Source: an uncultured Eubacteriales bacterium
Lineage (GTDB): Bacteria; Bacillota; Clostridia; Oscillospirales; Oscillospiraceae
Direction of reading: 5' to 3'
DNA: 6,052 nt
Assembly: GCA_900556935.1 (NCBI GenBank)
Contig: USQL01000121.1
Location: forward strand, 1 to 6,052
Below the pieces are notes generated by a model that did no database searches, was not told the DNA's origin, and worked only from the letters and a program-made list of their open reading frames with translations. The position numbers and the translations under genes are program-made. Of the stretch, positions 1-4,205 are shown in pieces. The first letter of the stretch is position 1; every line of letters begins with the position of its first letter.

Positions 1-54
1 TCCGCGCCGACAATACTTGCAGGGTGACTTGCCGGGAAGATAGGTAATGCCAAC
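1..54 (+). rRNA. rrf: 5S ribosomal RNA, 3' end (partial)
   Basis: The first bases match the 3' third of Firmicutes 5S rRNA in order: GCGCCGA, then ACTTG, a short helix with GGG and GAC, then CCGGGAAGATAGG, ending in GCCAAC. An intrinsic terminator follows within about 10 bases, as expected at the end of an rRNA operon. Reading frames through this stretch are short and show no protein resemblance. The 5' part lies outside the window, and the exact 3' end (about base 54) is estimated from the family. A covariance-model search would settle it. Confidence 0.82.
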
Positions 55-63
55 ATAAATAAG

Positions 64-96
64 ACCGCTTCGAGTTTTCGAGGCGGTTTTCTTTTT
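64..96 (+). terminator. Intrinsic terminator of the rRNA operon
   Basis: A 10-bp stem pairs ACCGCTTCGA (64-73) with TCGAGGCGGT (78-87), with one G-T wobble and a 4-base loop. It runs into the T-rich tract TTTTCTTTTT (87-96). It sits directly after the 5S rRNA end. On the minus strand the same hairpin is followed by a weaker T-rich stretch, so it may also end transcription of the convergent HTH gene. Confidence 0.88.
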
Positions 97-129
97 CCCG
101 TAGGGGCGGCTGGTAGCCGCCCCTGCGGG
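97..129. repeat. GC-rich palindromic intergenic repeat
   Basis: Bases 97-111 pair with 115-129 as a 15-bp stem (one T-G wobble) around a 3-base loop GGT. The core arms are AGGGGCGGCT and AGCCGCCCCT. No T-run follows on either strand, so it is not a plain terminator. Very similar GGGGCGGCT/AGCCGCCCC palindromes are scattered between genes in Oscillospiraceae genomes; that resemblance is from memory, whereas the palindrome is seen directly. Confidence 0.7.
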
Positions 130-170
130 GGAATACGCATCAAAAGCAGGTGATTATCTCAGCCGCCCTC

Positions 171-599
171 TTAATACAGAGTCTCCTCCCCCTCGTCGAA
201 CAGGGTGTCGTTAATCTGAAACAGGGTTTGTTGATGGCTCAGGCCATAAAGCAGAATGGCATCCCGGCGTTTTTTGGGGTACAGCGGGGCATAGCCGCAT
301 TGCTTCAGCAGCACCTGGGCCTCCTCCACCGTGGCCTGCAGGCCAAAGCACATGCACAGCAGCCGGGTTCTGGAGGGGGTACGGCGGCCGGAGAAGACCT
401 GGTGCAGGTATACCTCGCTCATCCCGGACTGACGGGCCAGAGCGGATTTGGAAATTCTCTGCTTTAGAATCATCTGATTCAGGGAGTCCGCAACGGAGGT
501 GTTGTTAAAATTCTCCCGATTCTCGTCAAGAAAACGGTTCAGGTCCGGGGCATCCATCAGCGCTTCCTGCAGGTCGTTTGTATTTTTCAATTTTTTCAC
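171..599 (-). CDS. XRE-type helix-turn-helix protein
   Basis: Small cytoplasmic DNA-binding protein, 142 residues from GTG at 599. Residues about 39-95 form the HTH: a helix ending in LKQRISKSALARQSGMS, then the recognition helix region EVYLHQVFSGRRTPSR, then the helix of LLCMCFGLQATVEEAQ. The C-terminal part (APLYPKKRRDAILLYGL) matches a family I know to lie beside Ser/Thr kinase genes in Clostridia, and here it is divergent from one. Start choice is uncertain: the AAAGG before GTG 599 has almost no spacer, whereas TTG at 590 would have it at a normal distance, giving a protein three residues shorter. A good promoter precedes it (626-654). It may control its own promoter and the kinase; that is inference. 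No truncation is seen. Confidence 0.85.
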   Translation of the reverse strand: MKKLKNTNDLQEALMDAPDLNRFLDENRENFNNTSVADSLNQMILKQRISKSALARQSGMSEVYLHQVFSGRRTPSRTRLLCMCFGLQATVEEAQVLLKQCGYAPLYPKKRRDAILLYGLSHQQTLFQINDTLFDEGEETLY

Positions 600-625
600 C
601 CTTTACTTGTTTGCTTTTTTGTTAT

Positions 626-654
626 ATTATAATCATATTAGAGGATTGTGTCGG
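626..654 (-). promoter_or_regulatory. Promoter of the HTH gene
   Basis: On the minus strand, CCGACA (654-649) and TATAAT (631-626) are separated by exactly 17 bp, giving a predicted start near base 619 and a leader of about 20-30 bases. The -10 is perfect and the -35 matches TTGACA at four of six. The AT-rich stretch also has a plus-strand TATAAT (628-633) that could serve the kinase, but no good plus-strand -35 is visible at the right distance. Divergent promoters sharing one AT-rich core would allow joint control. Confidence 0.6.
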
Positions 655-694
655 GAAAATCAATATGCTGGCTGCATAGTATTCCCGTTTTTTT
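652..694 (+). promoter_or_regulatory. Hairpin plus T7 in kinase leader, possible attenuator
   Basis: CGGGAA (652-657) pairs with TTCCCG (682-687), enclosing a second small stem TATGC (664-668) / GCATA (674-678). Seven T bases follow at once (688-694). This is the layout of a weak intrinsic terminator in the untranslated leader ahead of the kinase start at 716. The inner part overlaps the left copy of the 20-bp inverted repeat. Whether it stops transcription is inference; it could equally be an operator for the HTH protein. Confidence 0.4.
661..680. repeat. 20-bp inverted repeat, left copy
   Basis: CAATATGCTGGCTGCATAGT is the exact reverse complement of bases 1957-1976. Allowing two mismatches the match covers 28 bp (656-683 against 1954-1981). 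Each copy is itself nearly palindromic: TATGC and GCATA arms around an asymmetric 5-bp centre, a layout like a recombinase or dimeric-regulator site. It lies 35 bp before the kinase start and outside both candidate divergent -10 elements. Confidence 0.85.
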
Positions 695-715
695 CCGAAG
701 AGAAGCTTTTGGAGC

Positions 716-1423
716 GTGATTGTCATCTATCAGTATCTGCTTTCCAGCATCCGGCAGGAATATGAGACGGTAAAGGTTCTGAAGGACGGCGAGCGGGGAA
801 GCGTCGTCCTTCTGCGCCACAGGCGGACCGGGAAGCGCTTTGTTTTTCGCCGATACCGGGGAAACGGGGATGTCTACAGCAAGCTCCTGGAGGTGTCCTG
901 CCCCAATCTTCCCCAGATTATGGAGGTTGCCGCCCAGGGAGAAAATGTGGCCGTTTTGGAAGAGTATATTCAGGGGGATTCCCTGAGCTTCCTTCTGGAG
1001 GATTCGCTCTTTACCCAGGCCGAGACGAGGAAAATTGCCCGGCAGCTGTGCAGCGCCCTGTGGGTGATCCATAGCTTCGGCGCGGTGCACCGGGATGTGA
1101 AGCCGGAAAACGTGATTCTCCGGGGCCGGCAGGCGGTGCTGATTGATTTTGATGCCTCTCGGATTGTAAAAGACGCGCAGCCGAGCGACACCCAGGTCCT
1201 GGGCACCACGGGCTACGCCGCCCCGGAGCAGTATGGCATCGCCCAGACCGATGCCCGGGCGGATATTTATTCCCTGGGTGTATTGATGAATGTGCTGTGC
1301 ACCGGCAAGCACCCTTCCGTGGAGCTGGCTGGGGGGCGGCTGGGCCGGATTATTCAGAAATGTACCATGATTGCGCCCAATCACCGCTACCGCAGTGTGG
1401 AGGCGCTGATGGAGGTGCTGTAG
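716..1423 (+). CDS. Ser/Thr protein kinase, cytoplasmic
   Basis: A 235-residue Hanks-type kinase domain with no membrane segment. Seen in order: shortened glycine loop GERGSV (25-30), beta-3 strand RFVFRR (41-46) with Arg45 where the ATP-binding Lys normally sits, hinge LEEYIQGDSL (81-90), catalytic loop HRDVKPEN (125-132), DFD (144-146) instead of DFG, activation segment GTTGYAAPEQYG (163-174), and DIYSLG (183-188). HRD Asp127 and Asn132 are intact, so phosphotransfer is possible; the Arg and DFD changes match clostridial relatives I recall and need not mean inactivity. It ends soon after the last helices. GTG 716 is the only conventional start upstream of the domain (stop at 677-679), but GGAG is just one base away, so the true start is uncertain. 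The zinc-ribbon gene follows after one base, implying one operon. Substrates are unknown. Confidence 0.88.
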   Translation: MIVIYQYLLSSIRQEYETVKVLKDGERGSVVLLRHRRTGKRFVFRRYRGNGDVYSKLLEVSCPNLPQIMEVAAQGENVAVLEEYIQGDSLSFLLEDSLFTQAETRKIARQLCSALWVIHSFGAVHRDVKPENVILRGRQAVLIDFDASRIVKDAQPSDTQVLGTTGYAAPEQYGIAQTDARADIYSLGVLMNVLCTGKHPSVELAGGRLGRIIQKCTMIAPNHRYRSVEALMEVL

Positions 1424-1424
1424 C

Positions 1425-1952
1425 TTGACCAGGTGTATCTACTGTGGGGCGGAGCTTCCGGAGCGGGCGGCGTTCTGCCCCCACTGCGCCAAAAGCCAGG
1501 TCCCCAAAGTGTCCATCACCCCGCCGAAGCCGGTGCGCCGCCATAGGCGGGTCTGGCTGGTGCTCTTCCTTGCCTGGCTGGTGGCCCTGGGCAGCCTGTT
1601 CTGCCTGCGGAATCTGCCCCTGCGGTCCGCCGAAACGGACCCAGAGTTTACGCCCACGACGGAGGCACCGGTCACCCAGCCGGAGGAGACCGCCGCAGCC
1701 CAGCCCAAGGTCGCTTTTTCCATGCAACAGGGCACCCGGGCGGGCCATACCGCCCAGTATAGCCAGGGCAATAACGGCTATCTGGAGTATCTCGAGTACT
1801 ACTCCGACTGGAAATGGGCCTATCATCTGGTGTCCATGGACGGGGGAATGGGCTATCTGGAGCGGTTCGATGAAAACGGAAACAAAATTTCCATAGAAGA
1901 GGTGGAAAACGCCGCCGCCCTTGTGGAGGAGCTGGTTTCCCAATGGGATTGA
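1425..1952 (+). CDS. Zinc-ribbon, single-TM protein linked to the kinase
   Basis: A 175-residue protein read from TTG, which has a strong GGAGGTG (1411-1417) seven bases upstream inside the kinase 3' end. An N-terminal zinc ribbon has Cys4, Cys7, Cys18 and Cys21 (CIYC ... CPHC). A basic linker (RRHRR, 38-42) leads into one hydrophobic segment at about 43-61. A Pro/Thr/Glu-rich stalk (about 70-95) and a domain rich in Tyr and Trp (about 100-175) follow. The basic residues before the segment suggest the ribbon is cytoplasmic and the C-terminal domain outside. The one-base spacing shows translational coupling to the kinase, so it may be a membrane partner or substrate; this is inference. The C-terminal domain is not one I can name. 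Confidence 0.82.
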   Translation: MTRCIYCGAELPERAAFCPHCAKSQVPKVSITPPKPVRRHRRVWLVLFLAWLVALGSLFCLRNLPLRSAETDPEFTPTTEAPVTQPEETAAAQPKVAFSMQQGTRAGHTAQYSQGNNGYLEYLEYYSDWKWAYHLVSMDGGMGYLERFDENGNKISIEEVENAAALVEELVSQWD

Positions 1953-1956
1953 AAAG

Positions 1957-1976
1957 ACTATGCAGCCAGCATATTG
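1957..1976. repeat. 20-bp inverted repeat, right copy
   Basis: ACTATGCAGCCAGCATATTG is the exact reverse complement of 661-680 and begins five bases after the zinc-ribbon stop codon. The two copies therefore enclose the kinase and zinc-ribbon genes with little else. No flanking target duplication is evident. The chance of a 20-base match arising randomly in 6 kb is very small. Confidence 0.85.
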
Positions 1977-1983
1977 TTTTTTT
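1957..1983 (+). terminator. Possible weak terminator of kinase operon
   Basis: TATGC (1959-1963) and GCATA (1969-1973) can pair around AGCCA, followed by TTG and T7 (1977-1983), then C and A7. The stem is only 5 bp, so termination would be weak. It coincides with the right inverted repeat, which may explain the hairpin. Confidence 0.38.
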
Positions 1984-2030
1984 CAAAAAAATCTGCTATT
2001 CTAAACGCGTACCCCGGTTGGGGGGGGCGA

Positions 2031-2076
2031 AAGCAGCCTTTGGGCCCATCTCTGCCGGGCGCAAAGGCTGCTTTTT
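2031..2076 (+). terminator. Intrinsic terminator after kinase/zinc-ribbon operon
   Basis: AAGCAGCCTTTG (2031-2042) is perfectly complementary to CAAAGGCTGCTT (2062-2073), a 12-bp stem, with T5 at 2072-2076. The loop is about 19 bases. It is the strongest stop signal after the zinc-ribbon gene. A run of eight G bases (2020-2027) lies just upstream. Confidence 0.8.
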
Positions 2077-2090
2077 GGCGAATACGTATA

Positions 2091-2173
2091 CCCCCGGTTA
2101 GAAGCCCAAAAGCCTTCTCCAGCAGGAGAAGGCTAGGAGCTTCGGCGTTCAGGTTATACGAATTTGCCGGGGG
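2091..2173. repeat. Structured intergenic palindrome, function unknown
   Basis: Nested pairing is visible: CCCCCGG (2091-2097) with CCGGGGG (2167-2173), GAAGC (2101-2105) with GCTTC (2139-2143), and a perfect 10-bp hairpin AGCCTTCTCC (2111-2120) with GGAGAAGGCT (2125-2134) around AGCA. It lies after a terminator and before the regulator promoter, so it is probably not in either mRNA. The inner hairpin resembles the AGCCTTCTCC/GGAGAAGG repeats scattered in Faecalibacterium-like genomes. No T-run or gene is present. Most likely an interspersed repeat; a structured RNA is the alternative. Confidence 0.5.
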
Positions 2174-2232
2174 GTTCTCGTCCTGTCAGTCTGTACCGCC
2201 GCGCAATCGTTCCCGGATATGGCAAATGCATC

Positions 2233-2261
2233 TTGAAAAAGTGGGGAAATTCCATTATGAT
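2233..2261 (+). promoter_or_regulatory. Promoter of the LytTR-PAS regulator
   Basis: TTGAAA (2233-2238) and TATGAT (2256-2261) are separated by exactly 17 bp, each close to sigma-A consensus. The predicted start is near 2268, giving a leader of about 24 bases before ATG 2292. The spacer holds the short palindrome GGAAATTCC (2245-2253), which could be an operator but is short enough to be chance. Confidence 0.7.
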
Positions 2262-2291
2262 AGAGAAAAACTACCGAAAGGAGAAAAAGCC

Positions 2292-3092
2292 ATGGAAGAC
2301 GCGAATACCCTGTCGGTTGTCTGTGACCGCCAGAAGCTTTCGCTGGATATCCGTACCATTTTGTATATTATTATGCACGAAAATGTTGCGGAGATACACT
2401 GCATCGGCGGAAAGGTTTACCATGTTCACATCACGCTGGAAAAGCTGGAGGAGCAGCTGGGCGCGCGCTTTTTGAAGCCCCACCGCAGTCGGCTGGTCTC
2501 CGTGATGGCGATTCACGACATTACGGATAAGATTAACCTCAACAACGGGGAGCGTGTCAGCTATGTAGCCCGCAGAAAAAAGGAGCTGATTGCCGAGCTG
2601 ATGGCCAAGCGCAGTGTGCTGATTCAGAATATATCCGGGGAAACCAGGTCTATGCCCATGGACGGACTTCAGGACTACTATCGCTGCTTTGACGCAATCC
2701 CCATTGCCTTTACGGATATCGAAATGGTGTTGGACGAGGGGCATAACGCGGTGGACTGGATTTTCCGCTACGGAAATATCGCCCTGGCACGGCTGGAAAA
2801 GGTTCCCCTCAATGAGCTGATTGGCCGCTCCTTTAAGAGCGTCTTTCCCAACATGGATACCAAGTGGCTGAAAAGCTACGAGCGGGCGGCGTTCTACGGG
2901 GAGACGCTGGAGCTGATTGACTACAGCCCGGAGATTGAAACCTACCTGAAAATCATCTGCTTCCCCACCACCCCGGGGCACTGCGGGTGCCTACTGTTTG
3001 ACATTGCGGAGCTGAAAATCGCTGAGGACAGCGGGGACACCGGCAACGCCAAGCTGCGCTATTTCGCGAAAATGTTGGAGAGCGTTATGTAA
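2292..3092 (+). CDS. LytTR DNA-binding regulator with C-terminal PAS domain
   Basis: A 266-residue transcription regulator. ATG 2292 is chosen because AAAGGAG (2277-2283) sits eight bases upstream and a promoter lies just before; the frame stays open further upstream, but that part is non-coding. Residues about 8-103 form a LytTR domain: DIRTILYIIMHENVAEIH, the strand KVYHVHITLEKLEEQL, and the basic segment FLKPHRSRLVSV that contacts DNA in this family. Residues about 128-245 look like a PAS domain (DYYRCFDAIPIAFTDIEMV, DWIFRYGN, ELIGRSFKSVFPN, YLKIICF). There is no response-regulator receiver domain, so it is probably signal-gated through PAS rather than phosphorylated. It is a single-gene unit closed by a strong terminator, immediately upstream of the precursor cluster, which is its likely target. 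The ligand is unknown. Confidence 0.88.
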   Translation: MEDANTLSVVCDRQKLSLDIRTILYIIMHENVAEIHCIGGKVYHVHITLEKLEEQLGARFLKPHRSRLVSVMAIHDITDKINLNNGERVSYVARRKKELIAELMAKRSVLIQNISGETRSMPMDGLQDYYRCFDAIPIAFTDIEMVLDEGHNAVDWIFRYGNIALARLEKVPLNELIGRSFKSVFPNMDTKWLKSYERAAFYGETLELIDYSPEIETYLKIICFPTTPGHCGCLLFDIAELKIAEDSGDTGNAKLRYFAKMLESVM

Positions 3093-3136
3093 TCCTGACT
3101 TTCGTCAACCGCCCGAAAATCAACGGCAAAACAGAT

Positions 3137-3186
3137 GACTGTCTCACAAATGAACGGTTACGGCCGCGGTGTGAGGCAGTCTTTTT
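3137..3186 (+). terminator. Intrinsic terminator after the regulator
   Basis: GACTGTCTCACA (3137-3148) pairs with TGTGAGGCAGTC (3170-3181) over 12 bp with one T-G wobble, followed by T5 (3182-3186). It separates the regulator transcript from the precursor operon, so the latter needs its own promoter. Confidence 0.87.
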
Positions 3187-3252
3187 GTCTATATTCTGTG
3201 CGGTTTGAAGGACTTTGTCCTGGAAAAATTTGTGACGAAAAGACATACAGTG

Positions 3253-3320
3253 GCGAATCGACACGATTTATATGCGAATAGCAATATTTTGCTTGCGTTT
3301 TTTGGAAAAATGTGTATAAT
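3253..3320 (+). promoter_or_regulatory. Promoter region of the precursor operon, paired GCGAAT boxes
   Basis: A perfect -10, TATAAT (3315-3320), has a poor -35, TTGCGT (3293-3298), at a 16-bp spacing, suggesting a need for an activator. Upstream, GCGAAT occurs at 3253-3258 and 3274-3279, a 21-bp period, in the same orientation. LytTR regulators typically bind paired direct repeats about two helical turns apart just upstream of -35, so these are candidate sites for the neighbouring regulator. AGCAA-TATT-TTGCT (3280-3293) forms a small palindrome beside the -35. The 5' leader to 3394 is about 65-70 bases. The promoter is fairly likely; the regulator sites are inference. Confidence 0.5.
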
Positions 3321-3393
3321 AAAGGCAGAAGCCCCGGAACGGACGAGGAATCTGCCAGGACGGGCGGAAATCAACAGGACAGAGGTGAAGCGC

Positions 3394-3738
3394 GTGGAAT
3401 TCAAAAAAGAAGGGCCTCAAAAGGGAAAAGACAAGACCCAAATCCCGAGACAGCGGCAGCCCGGTTTTGACGGGGCGGACAGAAGGGAAGGCCTCAGCGA
3501 CGAGGAGCTGGATGCCGCCGCGGGTGGCCGGGGAACGCTCCACCCATCGGTTTCACTGAACTACGAATGCAGCCTTTGGAGATGCAGGGAGCACTGGAGC
3601 AACGGGGCGGTGATGAAGGATCGGTACGGATTTTCCAAGTGCCCCGTGTGCGGAGCGATTGCCGCGTGTAAAACCTGTCATTATTCCAAGGAGGACGGCG
3701 GCCTGCTGCTGTGCGCGAACCCAAAGAAAGAATCCTAA
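3394..3738 (+). CDS. Cys-rich RiPP precursor 1, divergent leader
   Basis: A 114-residue precursor peptide read from GTG 3394, with GAGGTG (3382-3387) six bases upstream. An in-frame extension to 3205 runs through the promoter and is rejected; GTG 3385 is a less likely start. The leader ends in LSDEELDAAAGG (34-45), the double-glycine type end also seen in precursors 2 and 3. The body of the Nif11 leader is missing: residues 1-33 are Lys/Arg/Gln-rich and unlike it. The core after Gly45 has seven Cys (59, 64, 83, 86, 92, 95, 107) in the pattern C-x4-C-x18-C-x2-C-x5-C-x2-C-x11-C, with LWRC and GGLLLC motifs. It is probably cleaved after Gly-Gly and exported. It is first of three tandem precursors; the next starts 21 bases later. 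Loss of the leader body could impair recognition by the maturase. Confidence 0.75.
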   Translation: MEFKKEGPQKGKDKTQIPRQRQPGFDGADRREGLSDEELDAAAGGRGTLHPSVSLNYECSLWRCREHWSNGAVMKDRYGFSKCPVCGAIAACKTCHYSKEDGGLLLCANPKKES

Positions 3739-3759
3739 ATTTGCCAGGGGGGAATACAG

Positions 3760-4173
3760 ATGAAAATGACAAACGAAGTGTTGGAAAAGGCCAGAAGCGC
3801 GGAAAACAGCGCCGCCCTGCTGGCCCTGGCCAAGGAAAACGGCATGGAGCTTACCCAGGAGGAGGCGGATGCCTATTTCGCCGAGCTGCATAAAACCGGC
3901 GAGCTTTCCGACGAGGAGCTGGAAAACGTCACCGGCGGCGGCTGCAAGAAGAACGGCCATCCGGTGGTAACCATTTACCACTCCTGCAGGGAATGGAGAT
4001 GCAAAAAACACCAGATCGACAGCTACAGCCAGCGGTCAAGACCCGGTTGGGTGACACTGTATACCACCGATATACAGTGTAAGATTGGCGAATGTGAGTG
4101 CGCGCCCAACTGCGGGCACTGCTATTACTGCCACTATGAGGGCGGCCTGTGGCTGTGCTACCGCAAGCCGTAA
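3760..4173 (+). CDS. Nif11-type Cys-rich RiPP precursor 2
   Basis: A 137-residue precursor with AGGGGGG (3746-3752) seven bases before ATG. Residues 1-58 are a complete Nif11-type leader: LEKARSAENSAALLALAKEN, then GMELTQEEA, ending LSDEELENVTGGG (49-61). The leader serves as recognition tag and is expected to be removed at Gly-Gly. The core (62-137) has ten Cys (62, 76, 81, 107, 112, 114, 118, 121, 124, 133). Seven of them fit the framework shared with its neighbours: Cys76-x4-Cys81, then Cys107-x4-Cys112-x5-Cys118-x2-Cys121-x11-Cys133. EWRC (78-81) and GGLWLC (128-133) echo precursor 1. It is the only one of the three with both an intact frame and a complete leader, so it is the best candidate substrate of the maturase at 4585. 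A core of about 76 residues is long for a RiPP. Product and activity are unknown. Confidence 0.85.
   Translation: MKMTNEVLEKARSAENSAALLALAKENGMELTQEEADAYFAELHKTGELSDEELENVTGGGCKKNGHPVVTIYHSCREWRCKKHQIDSYSQRSRPGWVTLYTTDIQCKIGECECAPNCGHCYYCHYEGGLWLCYRKP
3787..3867 (+). repeat. 81-bp leader repeat, copy 1
   Basis: This stretch encodes the leader body of precursor 2 and matches 4232-4312 at 73 of 81 bases by my count. Most differences are silent third-position changes. It shows that the leader segment was duplicated or is held by selection, while the cores downstream are far more diverged. Confidence 0.8.
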
Positions 4174-4205
4174 TAAAGAATTCGTAGGACTTGGAGGAAA
4201 CATTC

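Noticed and set aside
638..1384. 248-codon minus-strand open frame opposite the kinase
   Set aside because: The plus strand carries an unmistakable kinase, and the minus frame lacks motifs and a ribosome site.
2020..2027. Run of eight G bases as a phase-variable tract
   Set aside because: It lies in non-coding DNA between a stop and a terminator, not in a promoter spacer or gene, so switching by slippage has no evident target.
2245..2253. GGAAATTCC palindrome as an operator in the regulator promoter
   Set aside because: Nine bases with one central base is easily chance; noted only in the promoter entry.
1974..2291. N-terminal extension of the LytTR-PAS gene upstream to 1974
   Set aside because: It runs through a terminator, a palindrome and the promoter, and its residues look random; ATG 2292 has an ideal Shine-Dalgarno.
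3205..3393. N-terminal extension of precursor 1 to 3205 or 3310
   Set aside because: The -10 element lies inside it, no good ribosome site precedes those starts, and GTG 3394 has GAGGTG at proper spacing.
4085..4205. Start of precursor 3 at ATG 4085, inside precursor 2
   Set aside because: The extension lies out of frame within precursor 2, has no Shine-Dalgarno, and encodes nothing leader-like; the frameshift explanation fits better.
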